Assembly: GCA_038380435.1 (NCBI GenBank)
Contig: JAWZYU010000007.1
Location: 26,267,001 to 26,331,000, forward strand
Direction: 5' to 3'
From: Ryuthela nishihirai
Taxonomy: Eukaryota; Arthropoda; Arachnida; Araneae; Heptathelidae
DNA length: 64,000 nt
A model generated the notes under the pieces. That model saw nothing but the letters and a program-made list of their open reading frames with translations. It had not been told where the DNA came from and ran no database searches. The position numbers and the translations under genes were made by a program. The stretch's first letter is position 1. The number at the start of each line of letters is the position of its first letter. Shown here one piece after another: positions 1 through 10,396 of this stretch.

Positions 1-489
1 ACAATCTTGCTTATTCTTTATACACGATTTTAAAGTATTACACTTTTTTCAATATATATATATATATTCTCCTTTATATCGTTTCTTCAGTAAAAATCAT
101 ATTTTCATTCATACCAATATATATAAATATCTAATATTATATTCCATTAATATTTTATAATTTTACGTGCATATTTCGGTAGAAATATGAGAAAAAATGT
201 TGAAACTTCCACGAGAGTAAGAACTCGCTTATGGAAGAAAATTAAAAATTATGTTTTTATGAAAAGGCAACATACTTCCGTTTCACAATTTGTCATATTT
301 TCCTAACTTCAGCATAAAAATAATATTCACCAATTAAAAAGTTAAAAAACTACAGTTAAGAATAAATGAAAAGAAAAACTTTACGTATTAGAAAATAAAA
401 ACAAAAAAATAAAATATTACATTAATTTTGTACTTTAATAAATGGTCAAGATCCATTTTTGAGCAATTTAATTGCAACTTTGCATCTAA

Positions 490-1790
490 TAAATTTATAT
501 TATATTTCAATCTCGTCTTTTTTTCTAAAACATAGTCTCAATATTTTCTATATTTTAAATCCATTTTCTTAAATCTTTATAGAAAATGTTATCACTCCTT
601 AATCCTTTAATGTACTTTTGTAAATTTTTTGATTTAGAGCTTTTATAAAAATTTCTTTTAAAATTGATTGAATTAATAATAGCTTGTGTTATCCATGGAT
701 TGAGTTTTTAATTTTCTTTTTAGAGTACGTAATCTGCGCATCTTTAATTAGTATAGTTAATTCCCGCAAGAAAGCATCAAATGCCGAATTCACATTTACC
801 TGTCTCGCGACATGATCCCATGATTTTTCTGACAATAACTTTTTCAATTTTACTCTATTGAATCTTGGTAAAATTTGTAGAAAGATTTTCTGTAGAAACG
901 TCTCTATGAAAACCACACTTTATATTACTTCCAACAAAAAAATGATCTGAGGTGTCAATTTTAAAAATATATGTAGTTACAGTGTCTAATCTAAAGTTTC
1001 TAATGTAAAGATGATCTAGGAAGGTTTTAGTACTTTCCCTAGTAACAGAAGCATGACAGGAATAGAAAACATTGGAATTTACCATTTGAAAAAAAATTTG
1101 TGATGATCATCAGATAATAAATCCATATTGAAATCTCCTGTCGTTATCATACTATTTCGTTCAACGCAGTTCAGCCATGTTGCCAAATTCATCAATAAAT
1201 TCCGATTTACGAGCTCTATAAATTGCAACAAGACCAAGTTCGTAATGGGATGCTTTTATAAGCAATTCCACTAAGTCAGCAGTTTTAAAATCAGAAAAAA
1301 TCTGGTTTACTTCCCATTCTTCTTTAACGTAAACAGTCACTCCTCGTGATATTTTTACCTCCCTACATTTATAGTATTCTTTATATCCATCTATTTCATA
1401 TAAGGCTATTTCCCCTTCTTTTACCCAAATCTCAGTAAGTACTATCTCAGTAAGTACAAATCTCAGTAAGTACTATAATTTCTGGCTTTAATTCAGTTAA
1501 ATTAAGCAATACCACAAAATGATCAAAATTTTTTCTCAGACTTCTAATATTTCCCTGTAAAATGTTTATTCCACAACCTCAATAAAAATAATTTTTATCA
1601 TAAACATTTTTTATCTATTTCAATTGCTTTGGAATAATTATCATTTGTCATATATAAATCTTCATCATCATCTGTAACATTCTGAATATCATCAGAACCA
1701 AAAACAGAAGCAGTAACATGATTCTGCAGGTCACACACCAAAAAATTAGCCATTGTTTACATTTTACCATTTATAAATATTACACTCATA
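490..1790 (-). mobile_element. Decayed non-LTR retrotransposon (LINE), APE endonuclease domain
   Basis: Read on the minus strand, broken frames give an apurinic-type endonuclease of the kind that nicks target DNA for LINE insertion. Visible in order are an N-terminal QGNIRSLRKNFD block (about 1550), LTEIWVKEGE with the catalytic Glu (about 1430), TGDFNMDL (about 1121-1145), LDHLYIRNFRLDTVTTYIF and a closing SDH motif (about 950). After that comes the linker leading towards the reverse transcriptase (to about 500). Several stops and frameshifts separate the blocks, and no intact reverse transcriptase follows inside the window, so the copy is dead. A small threefold duplication of a CTCAGTAAGTACT unit at about 1426-1476 falls inside the Glu block. 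CR1/L2/Jockey-type elements have this domain order; I cannot name the clade. Confidence 0.75.
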
Positions 1791-1799
1791 TACTTAACA

Positions 1800-2120
1800 A
1801 TCTCAGTTTATCTAGATCCAGGGGGTTCTTAATTCTAACCTAACCAGAACCTTCCTTTTTCTCAGAATTATTTTAGATTGACCCAGACGAACACTATGTT
1901 GAAAAAAGTGTCCGGACACTTCCATGTTATGTTAATTGAAAACCACTGACGCAAGAATTGTTATTGGCGATAAATTGTAGATGTCACGCAAATTTCTTTA
2001 AATATATTTCCCACAATATTCGTTTAATATTTAAAGAATGAATGGAAGCTGAAACACTTATCTTCAACTTTTGACACTTGTGAAAAAATACTTCAATAGA
2101 TAAAACACAACTCTTGTAAC
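1800..2120. other. AT-rich stretch, nothing recognised
   Basis: I see no supported gene, repeat pair or RNA here. Open frames are short and lack recognisable motifs. Confidence 0.5.
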
Positions 2121-2134
2121 AATTTGTTCACTTT

Positions 2135-2293
2135 GTATGACGGTTTTTTAAGATTTCATCAATTTGGATGCAATGTGACAGTGCTGTTAAATGGTCCCGC
2201 TTCAATGACTCTTTAAATATTGATCGAAGATTGTTGAAAATTGACGCTGTCACATTGCCTCCAAATCGGTGAAATCTTAAAAAATCGTCATAC
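2135..2293. mobile_element. Palindromic MITE-like element
   Basis: Two arms of about 55 bp are inverted copies of each other. The left arm starts GTATGACGGTTTTTTAAGAT and runs through a GCAATGTGACAG block. The right arm ends with the complement (ATCTTAAAAAATCGTCATAC). Outside them an additional TTGTTCAC / GTGAACAA pair lies at about 2123 and 2313. No coding capacity is visible. This is the structure of a non-autonomous DNA transposon or foldback element; the superfamily is unknown. Confidence 0.6.
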
Positions 2294-2329
2294 AAACTTC
2301 AGATATTTATGTTAGTGAACAAATGGAAA

Positions 2330-3420
2330 AAACACGATGTGATTCACAATATATGTTGCTGACCAGCTACATAGTGAAAGGTGTAATGAAAATGCATAAT
2401 AAAAGATGGTTCCATTTGGATCACTTGGCCCTGTTTTCTGGAGAAGAATCCAGGAAAGTAACCTCATAGGAACCAATAGGTCAAAGCAGGGAGCAAGTGT
2501 TACCAACAGAGCTATTACACTCAGAATCAATAAAACATTATCACTGTTAGCGGTGTGTCGTTTTAACTGTCTCCTGAGCAAGCGCCAATGCTGTAAGTGT
2601 GGAACTTGAGAACCTAATCGAATGTTCTAGGAGATGAAATCAATAAAAGGGAGATTCCAAGTGAAAAGAGAGCTCCGTAGTTCTCACTCGAGTCTGCTAT
2701 CTGCGATGATGTTTCCTGTTGGTAGATCCGAATGCTTGCTGATGTAATTGTTTACACTAAAGTCAGTGTAACGTAAAAAGGCAGAAATAAAGATAAATGA
2801 GAGTAAAATTTATTAACCAAGGTTATGTGATTATTATACCTGCATTCGGTCTTTCTACTTAATAAATATATTAACATATAGGCATTTCTGTTGTTAACAA
2901 AAATGTGTAAGAATATACATAAAATGATGTAGTACGTTAACATATAACGTAAGAGACAAAAAAGTCGTGACTGGAAGTGGTTTTACCGAAGATTTTTATT
3001 TTATTTTTTTTGAAGCTTTGAACAGAGTCACGTGATTTTGAACGTTAATGGCATACGTTTTGTTTTGCTTCCATTTTTTTATTATGTAATAAATGTAAAT
3101 CGTCAGATGAGTATACGTATAACGATGGATGAATTATAAAGTCAAATTTGATCACACGACAAATGGTTTTCTTGAGTCTCAGAGCTGAACCAACGTAGAT
3201 CTTTTGAGAGTTAACGCCTTTGACTAACATCATTTGTCTAATATCCATAAGGTACTGTAGAACAAGCACTACTATTACATTATGTGAAAAATCATCATTT
3301 TACCCTTTCTTGTACTTCTGTTTAATAAAACTGAATTTAGCCTTCTCATTGCCTTTCATGAATTTCTGTCCTTCTCAATTCCTCAATGAATGTAACATTT
3401 CATTTTTACGTTCAATGCAA
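2330..3420. other. No recognised gene
   Basis: AT-rich sequence with only short chance open frames on both strands. Nothing in it resembles a known protein family, and no splice-framed exon stands out. Confidence 0.5.
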
Positions 3421-3425
3421 ATATA

Positions 3426-4853
3426 CGAAGGGGGTTCAAAACGTTTTTTACACATCTCTGTAGATTTGGACTCATTCCTCTAAAGTTAACGAGCTACGAC
3501 GTGTTTGGAAGCTTGTATAAACTTGTTATTATGTGTTGAAAACAAAGGCTATCATTATTTCTCTCTTTGCTGGCAGTGCGTATAATTCGATTTGCGAAAT
3601 CTGTGCTTTACTATGGAGCCTACTAAAGACAGGGGAAATATTTTGCATCTTCAGAAGTGTGCAGCTTGGGGACAGCACAAAAATATTCATTCCGATTAAT
3701 CACAGGTATATGGGAATCATGCCTGTTCATATGGAACTGTTACGGGATGGATGCGCAAATTCAGAGAAGGACGGCAGAACTGCGAAAACCTCTCTGATGC
3801 AGAAAGACAGAAAGAAGCCATGAACGAGAGATCCATCGCTGCTGTTCCTGAACTCATTAAGGAAAACCACACATCCACCGTTCAGGTAATAAATTTAGAT
3901 GTCAGTGTGGAAACAATTATTCATCAACATTTAAAGTTCCGAAAGATATGTGCCAAATGGGTATCCTGCAAACTGACAGAACAACAAAAAAAACTCGAGT
4001 CGACTAGAGCAAGGAGATGCTGGCAAATGTTTCAACCTAGTAGCTCCAAACGGTTAACATATATTGTCACAAGTGATGAAACGTGGTTTGATTATTATAC
4101 AATTCCCAGAAATATCGACAACTATGTTTTGGTTGCGGAAGATCCTCTAGAAAACTTTCGTTTTTTCAAGGAAGAGGATGTTCATAATTCTTTTCAATTC
4201 ACAAGAACTGATAGCCGCGGACATCTTACCTGAAAAAATGACTATAAATGTCGAATACTGCACCAATATAGTTTTGCCCAAAATGGTTAAGGAGATGAAA
4301 AGCAGCGTCCAAGAACAGGTGTGTCAAGGATTCTCCTTCTTCATGACAAGGCCTGTGCCACAAAACACAGCAAGTTATGGCCAATCTGAAGCAGGAAATA
4401 ATCAAACAGCAATCATCCTGCATATTAACCCTATCTTGCACCGTGCGAGTTTTGGTTGTTTCCAAAAATTAAAAAGAACTTAATGGGAATCATGCCTGTT
4501 CATATAGTCAAAAATACCATTTGAATAGGCATAATTCCCATATACTGGTGCAAGACCTTGCAAAATGCGTTCTTTCAGAGTTGCGTAGTATTCCCGAACA
4601 GAAGGACCACCAAGCGTCCCAGAATTGCTTATAAAAAGATTAGTATATCTTTTTACTGGGTAACCTTAGTAATATACACTAGTTTCCATAATGGCGTACA
4701 TGTCTGCAGCTTTACATAGCATGGCATAGATGTCTGCAGCTTTACATAGATGCTAAAGGGAAGTATTTTGAAGGATAATAAAAGCTTATATGAGGTAAGT
4801 GCAATAGTTTTCATTCTGCAGACACAGGTTAAAAACGTTTCGAACGCCCCTCG
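3426..4853 (+). mobile_element. mariner-family DNA transposon, degenerate copy
   Basis: Terminal inverted repeats begin CGAAGGGGGTTCAAAACG at the left and are matched by the complement of CGTTTCGAACGCCCCTCG at the right. Both ends are flanked by a TA dinucleotide (3424-3425 and 4854-4855), the target site of mariner elements. Inside lies a broken transposase: an N-terminal part from about 3613 (WGQHKN region), then an open stretch 3751-4233 with helix-turn-helix-like sequence, FRKICAKWVSCKLTEQQKK, and VTSDETW carrying the first catalytic Asp (residue 109 of that stretch). A frameshift at about 4200 moves on to LPEKMTINVEYCTNIVLPK (to about 4290). The 3' third (4490-4800) contains a short inverted copy of internal sequence and no clear frame. 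The length of 1.43 kb is near that expected for mariner, but the frame is destroyed. The second copy is at 34983-36736. Confidence 0.85.
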
Positions 4854-5017
4854 TATTCTCTTTCATTTCCTCTGGCTCTTAAATATTTGAATTCCTGAAA
4901 AATTTATATTCATCCACCATTTTGTATAGTCTTTCTTTCATGTCCCCAACGTATATTCGAAGTCAATTTTTTACCGTGCGATTATTTCTTGCTGATGGGA
5001 GTGTGGGGTTTGTTCAA

Positions 5018-5082
5018 TCGTTAGGCATCAGGCTCGTAATCTGCATTTCCCAGTTTCGTGTCCCATTTTCTTTCAGCGTTCA
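5018..5082 (+). mobile_element. SINE1 head fragment next to the minisatellite
   Basis: The sequence GGCTCGTAATCTGCATTTCC followed by a worn B box (AGTTTCGTGTCCC) and CAGCGTTCAGATTTATCTCC is a diverged SINE1 tRNA-like head. It runs straight into the 38-bp tandem array that follows, so the array started inside this SINE copy. Confidence 0.75.
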
Positions 5083-6534
5083 GATTTATCTCCGCTTAAC
5101 CCCCACCCTGCCCTCTATTCAGGTTATCTCCGCTTAACTCCCACCCTGCCCTCTGTTCAGGTTATCTCCGCTTAACCCCCACCCAACCCTCTATTCAGGT
5201 TATCTCCGCTTAACTCCCACCCTGTCCTCTGTTCAGGTTATCTCCGCTTAACTCCCACCCTGTCCTCTGTTCAGGTTATCTCCGCTTAACCCTCACCCTG
5301 CCCTCTATTCAGGTTATCTCCGCTTAATTCCCACTCTGCCCTCTATTCAAGTTATACCCGCTTAACTCCCACCCTGCCCTCTGTTCAGATTATCTCCGCT
5401 TAACTCCCACCCTGCCCTCTGTTCAGGTTTTCTCCGCTTAACTCCCACCCTGCCCTCTGTTCAGGTTATCTCCGCTTAACTACCACCCTGCCCTCTGTTC
5501 AGGTTATTTCCGCTTAACTCCCACCCTGCACTCTGTTCAGGTTATCTCCGCTTAACTCCCACCCTGCCCTCTGTTCAGGTTATCTCCGCTTAACTCCCAC
5601 CCTGCACTCTGTTCAGGTTATCTCCGCTTAACTCCCACCCTGCCCTCTGTTTAGGTTATCTCCGCTTAACTCCCACCCTGCCCTCTGTTTAGGTTATCTC
5701 CGCTTAACTACCACCCTGCCCTCTGTTCAGGTTATTTCCGCTTAACTCCCACCCTGCACTCTGTTCAGGTTATCTCCGCTTAACTCCCACCCTGCCCTCT
5801 GTTCAGGTTATCTCCGCTTAACTCCCACCCTGCACTCTGTTCAGGTTATCTCCGCTTAACTCCCACCCTGCCCTCTGTTTAGGTTATCTCCGCTTAACTC
5901 CCAGTCTGTCCTCTGTTCAGGTTATCTCCGCTTAACTCCCACCCTGCCCTCTGTTCAGGTTATCTCCGCTTAACCCTCACCCTGCCCTCTGTTCAGGTTA
6001 TTTCCGCTTAACTCCCACCCTGCACTCTGTTCAGGTTATCTCCGCTTAACTCCCACCCTGCCCTCTGTTTAGGTTATCTCCGCTTAACTCCCACCCTGCC
6101 CTCTGTTTAGGTTATCTCCGCTTAACTACCACCCTGCCCTCTGTTCAGGTTATTTCCGCTTAACTCCCACCCTGCACTCTGTTCAGGTTATCTCCGCTTA
6201 ACTCCCACCCTGCCCTCTGTTCAGGTTATCTCCGCTTAACTCCCACCCTGCACTCTGTTCAGGTTATCTCCGCTTAACTCCCACCCTGCCCTCTGTTTAG
6301 GTTATCTCCGCTTAACTCCCAGTCTGTCCTCTGTTCAGGTTATCTCCGCTTAACTCCCACCCTGCCCTCTGTTCAGGTTATCTCCGCTTAACTCCCACCC
6401 TGCCCACTGTTCAGGTTATCTCCGCTTAACTCCAACCCTGCCCTCTGTTCAGGTTATCTCCGCTTAACTCCCACCCTGCCCTCTGTTCAGGTTATCTCCG
6501 CTTAACTCCCACCCTGCCCTCTGTTCTGGTTATT
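5083..6534 (+). repeat. 38-bp minisatellite (about 38 units) derived from SINE1
   Basis: The unit is TTATCTCCGCTTAACTCCCA followed by CCCTGCCCTCTGTTCAGG, repeated about 38 times with little variation. It matches the SINE1 segment just after the tRNA-like head (TTATCTCCGC, then CCCGCCCTGCCC, then GTCAGTAGG). Variant markers show a higher-order repeat. TACCACCC occurs at 5481, 5709 and 6127; AGTCTGTCC occurs near 5901 and 6319; TGCACTCTG occurs near 5603 and 6021, 5755 and 6173, 5831 and 6249. The recurring shifts are 228 bp (6 units) and 418 bp (11 units). No coding role is proposed. Confidence 0.95.
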
Positions 6535-6810
6535 TCCACACTTTGAGTTTCCTTAAACTTTTTATATCGAGCTCGTATTGTTAATCTTGATGGGGGCGAT
6601 CTGTTGTAACGAGTTCTAAACCTTCGTTGGATCTGTGTATCAGATTTTGTTTGAATAAACAACGTTTGAATAAAAACAAACGTGCTTTCTCCCGTCGATT
6701 CATTGTGACTGAGAGGAGGACTGAAGATCTGAAAAAAATGAACATGAGAAAACTTGCCAAAACTTGATATTAAAAAAAACTTAAGGAATTTTCCTGTTAA
6801 AACTTTAATG

Positions 6811-6862
6811 ATATACTGGGGTTGTCCCATTTTACAGGAAAAATGGGACAACCCCAATATAT
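6811..6862. repeat. Near-perfect hairpin
   Basis: ATATACTGGGGTTGTCCCAT is followed after a six-base loop by its inverted copy (ATGGGACAACCCCAATATAT). The arms are about 23 bp. It could be two fused ends of a small transposon or a MITE core. No gene is associated. Confidence 0.8.
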
Positions 6863-6931
6863 CTACACCTTCTGGTTGGCATTTTATACAGGATAAGAGT
6901 TGTAAAGATAATTTTCAGACATCCTGTATAT

Positions 6932-7155
6932 CTTCTTATATGCACCCTAAAAAGTAGAAAATAAACCTAAAGCACATCGATGGTGCAATCAGTCATTCAG
7001 TTCGTATTCACTTCGAAGGAAGACTGGGCTCCGGAAATCTTGTGAGTAGATAAATCGGCACCCTACCTTTAAAGTGAATGCGAACTCAGTGACTAATTGC
7101 ACCATCGATATGCTTTGGGTTTGTTTTCGAATTTTTCAGGGAGCATATAAGAAAA
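6932..7155. mobile_element. Palindromic MITE, copy 1
   Basis: The left end CTTATATGCACCCTAAAAAG leads to AAAGCACATCGATGGTGCAA and TCAGTCATTCAGTTCGTATT. The right half is the inverted equivalent (TGACTAATTGCACCATCGAT) and closes with the complement of the left end near 7155. The arms are roughly 90-100 bp with a short unique centre and no open frame. A second copy with the same arms lies at 13336-13513, which shows this is a dispersed family. Confidence 0.75.
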
Positions 7156-7503
7156 TAAATAGTTTTTAATTTTTTAATATTAAGAAATCTTTTTGTAAAA
7201 AGAGCAATTTTTCGCAGGGCTTGTTTTATACATTTTGTAGCCTTTTCTCAACATTTTAAAACCATTAAATAATATGAGTATAGAAATTCAACCATATTAT
7301 ATATATGCATGTAAGCTAATATAGTAGTGTTGTTTTATTGTTTTCAGTCTTTAAAATATTTCTAAGTGAACGATAACCTTATAATTATCATTCTATCTTT
7401 CAATGGGAGGCATGAAGGATAAAAAAAACCACAAACAAGTATGTTTGAGCTACTTACACATTCATCAGATGTTCCATTAATCGACTTATCAAATGATACA
7501 AGT

Positions 7504-7720
7504 ATTTGCCCGGAAGGCCAAAGCATAAACTTTTGCCTTGTCGCTTAGCGGAAGCCAGCGACCTCCCGTGGCAATGCGGGAAAGCCGGCAATACGTTGGG
7601 TGAAACTCGGCCAGAGTCGATGACGAACAGAAGCCAGCCAGCCTCAGTGAGGAAAGTTGAGAGGGAACGCTGTCTTGCCAGTCACTGTGCTGATCTCTCC
7701 AGCTATTTGCGTTGATCGAT
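7504..7720. other. GC-rich island upstream of the GPCR gene
   Basis: This stretch is clearly richer in G and C than its surroundings and lies about 380 bp before the GPCR start codon. It contains a 69-codon open frame (7506-7715, +) that resembles nothing I know. It could be a promoter or 5' untranslated exon of the receptor gene, or an unrelated repeat fragment. I see no TATA box or acceptor that settles it. Confidence 0.3.
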
Positions 7721-8096
7721 ATTGATCTGTGTTAAAACTCTCCGTTCAATGATGTTGTTCGGAAACGTAAAGTTTGGCCGATTGATAGCATTTCGAGCAT
7801 GCATTCAAATATTTATAATTATGTGCGTTGAATGATTGCTTGTTTATCTGCTATAATGAAATTCCTTTCTTTAACTCATTTGAGAAGGGTATTTAAATTC
7901 TGGAATGATGATTTCATCTAAACGATTTGTGTTCATCAATAGGTAGATTTCGTACGTTGAAATAAAGTGTGAATTTAGCGAAATAATGTAGAGAATATTG
8001 CATTTTTTATGAAACCTCTTTGTGTAAGTATCTTAGTATGACTAAGAGCACGAATCAAAAAATAGCTTAAGTTTTATTAATATATTTTGTTCCAAA
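7721..8096 (+). promoter_or_regulatory. Putative 5' leader of the GPCR exon
   Basis: AT-rich sequence directly before the receptor ATG. An in-frame open stretch does not extend upstream far enough to suggest an earlier start. Whether it is untranslated exon or intron cannot be told without RNA data. Confidence 0.3.
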
Positions 8097-8624
8097 ATGG
8101 ATGAAGAAGTGGAAGATCCATCTTATCTTGCTGCAAATGGTTCTTCACAATTCAATGGCACTTTTAACGCCAGCAACACAACGGATGAAGTTTTGCCTTA
8201 TTACCTGACGTTCAACGACGATTCCATAAGAGAAGTCATCCTCTACAGTCTTCTCTTTGTGTTAGCAGCGGCAGGAAATGTCCCAGTATTCGTCACCCTA
8301 CTGAGAAACAGACATAGGAAATCCAGGGTTAATCTGATGATCATGCATCTTGCCATTGCGGATCTGATTGTGACGTTTGTCATGATTCCTCTGGAGATTT
8401 GTTGGAGAATAACGGTGGAATGGATTGCAGGCAATGCCTCTTGTAAAATCATGCTCTTCCTTAGAGCATTTGGACCTTATCTCTCCTCTATGGTATTAGT
8501 ATGCATCAGTCTCGACAGGTACTTTGCTATTTTGCATCCTCTGAAAGTCAATGATGCTCAAAGGAGAAGTAAAGTGATGCTTAACTTTGCTTGGATTATC
8601 AGTATTCTCTGCAGCATTCCTCAG
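8097..8624 (+). CDS. AKH/corazonin/GnRH-receptor-like class A GPCR, first coding exon (partial)
   Basis: The exon encodes 176 residues, from the N-terminus to the end of TM4, of a neuropeptide receptor acting at the plasma membrane through G proteins. The extracellular tail carries four N-glycosylation sequons (N15, N20, N24, N27). TM1 holds the conserved GN (residues 60-61) and TM2 the LAIAD motif (85-89). C116 is the disulfide cysteine at the start of TM3, followed by the DRY triad (140-142) and LHPLK. TM4 ends in WIISILCSIPQ. LTFNDDS before TM1 and the SSMVLVCISLDRYFAIL block resemble insect adipokinetic hormone receptors and their corazonin/GnRH relatives; I cannot separate these subtypes from half a receptor. 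The exon ends in phase 0 at CAG|GTAAGT (8622-8630), and the frame then meets a stop at about 8643, as expected for intron. Exons for TM5-TM7 were not found in this window. Confidence 0.9.
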
Positions 8625-9536
8625 GTAAGTGTTTTTTTATATTGATCAATTTTTTTTGGATAAATGCAGTTGTGGCATGGTGTTGCATTAACTCTTCCAT
8701 TGAAGGGAAAAAAGGAGTTGATAACAGGTAATCTGTTCGGACGGATCGTGACGGATGTTGTAAGTTCGATCTAACCTCGTGGTGATTCTTCGGGGGATGT
8801 TGGTAAGGCTAAATTGATAAAATAACGATATATATATATATATATTTATTGAAAGCTTCCTATTATAGTGAAGTCGCAGAAAAACGTATCTAGAGTAATT
8901 TTATATTTATGCAAATATTGTAAACCATGGGTGCACAAACATTTTTGGCATCGGGCAGAACAGAAAAATATCATGTTTGCTGTGCGCTAATAATTGGGAG
9001 ATCGTGCAGAAAATTTTTAAAAATGTTAAATTTGTTAATTACATTTTACTTATCATGTGCATTGGTACAAAATAAGAAGAACATGTTTTAAAATTAGTAT
9101 AAAGTTTATTCTAATGTCGAAATTGAAAGAAGCAGTATGTGAAGGATTGGACTGGATTCAAGAAAGAAGCTGCTGAACTTTTAGATTCGGTGATGTTGTA
9201 GCTAGTAGCATAATGTTATTCAAATTTTTGTCTTATTGAAACACCATTCCATTTACTAGCGTCAATTTAAAAAACGTTATTTTGTATTATGCAATTTTCA
9301 CGTCGGCAGGAGCCTGGGTTTCTGCACTCCTGCTTGCAAATTATTACTTTATTAAAGGGTTTATTTAAAAGTACTGGGTAATACAGATGTTTGAACGAAA
9401 TACACATTAGTCTTTTTCCAAACGATATGTGCAGATGTAAATGTGAAAAGAAGCAAATGTAAACAAAAAAAAAAACTCCGAAGTATCAATTCAAAACCAA
9501 ATTAGAAGCATACCTTGTCATTAGAATATTTTAGAG
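8625..9536 (+). other. Start of the GPCR intron
   Basis: It begins with a consensus donor GTAAGT at 8625. The sequence is AT-rich and includes an (AT)n run at about 8829-8846. No further exon or recognisable repeat is seen before the hAT element at 9537. The intron's end is not identified. Confidence 0.6.
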
Positions 9537-9734
9537 CAGTGATTCTCAACCTTTTATGCTACACGTAACCCCTAGAAATGTGTATGTGACTGGCGTACCC
9601 CTTGTATAGATAGATAAAACTATATTTATAGTATAACAATGGTTATTTTTACTTTGTTACTAAACCTAGCGACTTTTGAGCTCTCATGGGGTACTCCAAA
9701 AAATTTTACCGCGTGCCCCACGTTGAGAACCCCT
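9537..9734. mobile_element. hAT-type MITE, copy 1
   Basis: It starts CAGTGATTCTCAACCTTTTA and ends with the inverted GTTGAGAACCCCTA. The flanks TTTTAGAG (9529-9536) and TTTTACAA (after 9734) are a worn 8-bp duplication, the hallmark of hAT insertion. It has no coding capacity. The element at 46514-46810 is the same family in the opposite orientation, sharing the terminal sequence and a TATAGATAGATAAAACTATA block. Confidence 0.75.
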
Positions 9735-9765
9735 ATTTTACAAGGGGGGGGGGGTTCTCATTAGC

Positions 9766-9838
9766 AGGGTGGGATTTGAACCCACGACCTTCTGATAACA
9801 TGTCAAGTGCTCTGGCCACTCAGCTACCGACCATCGAA
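9766..9838 (-). other. tRNA-like sequence (pseudogene or SINE head)
   Basis: On the minus strand it reads GGTAGCTGAGTGGCCAGAGC (A-box-like), then about 20 bases, then GTGGGTTCAAATCCCAC, a perfect T-arm with B box. The acceptor stem does not pair (the 5' side does not match CCTGCTA), so it is not an intact tRNA. It differs from the heads of SINE1 and SINE2. A small palindrome, TTAGTGGCTTTAAGCCACTA, follows at about 9851-9870. Confidence 0.4.
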
Positions 9839-9874
9839 CAATTATCCTCTATTAGTGGCTTTAAGCCACTAGTA

Positions 9875-10385
9875 AAGGATGATTGAATCCACGAATATTA
9901 TCCGAATAAAGGGATCCGGCTAATGACAATTCTTCCTCTAAAACGTTCTAATGAACTACTATTTGGTGTAAATCTGAGAAATTCTAATATTGTAAATATC
10001 TTGTGATGTTTGGTGTTTACAGTTTTAAAGTTCAGTTACGATCTCTCTGTAGCAGGGGTCTGCACATTTTTTTAAAAGACCACGAAAAGATCCAAAGGCA
10101 GACCTAGAGAGCTGCAAAAGGGTGAAAGGGCAGATTTCATGAGCCGACAAATATTTTCGACTACCTAATTCAAATAAACGTAACATAATTATCAGTTCTA
10201 TTCCTACGATGGATCTAATGATTTAGCTGGCCCAGTGTTCGACACCCATTTAGTTTTTTTTCTTGTATTAGAAACCTTTTTTTATCACTTATGGTTGGTT
10301 TGTTGTTACCGATTGATAAAATTGGGCACTTATATAAAAAAAAAGCGCTTTATACTTTCCCCAAATAATACTTTTAAGGACGTAG
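9875..10385. other. No recognised feature
   Basis: AT-rich intergenic or intronic sequence. No gene or repeat pair could be supported. Confidence 0.5.
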
Positions 10386-10396
10386 TCCCATAAAGG

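Noticed and set aside
1..489. Continuation of the minus-strand LINE into a reverse transcriptase
   Set aside because: No polymerase motif (such as YADD or GFR..RST) could be read in any frame of this AT-rich edge.
5083..6534. CRISPR-like array of regular 38-bp repeats
   Set aside because: There are no spacers: the units abut head to tail, and the genome is eukaryotic. The unit derives from SINE1.
7506..7715. 69-codon open frame in the GC-rich island as a coding exon
   Set aside because: No motif, a single short frame, and position upstream of the receptor start fits a leader or regulatory stretch at least as well.
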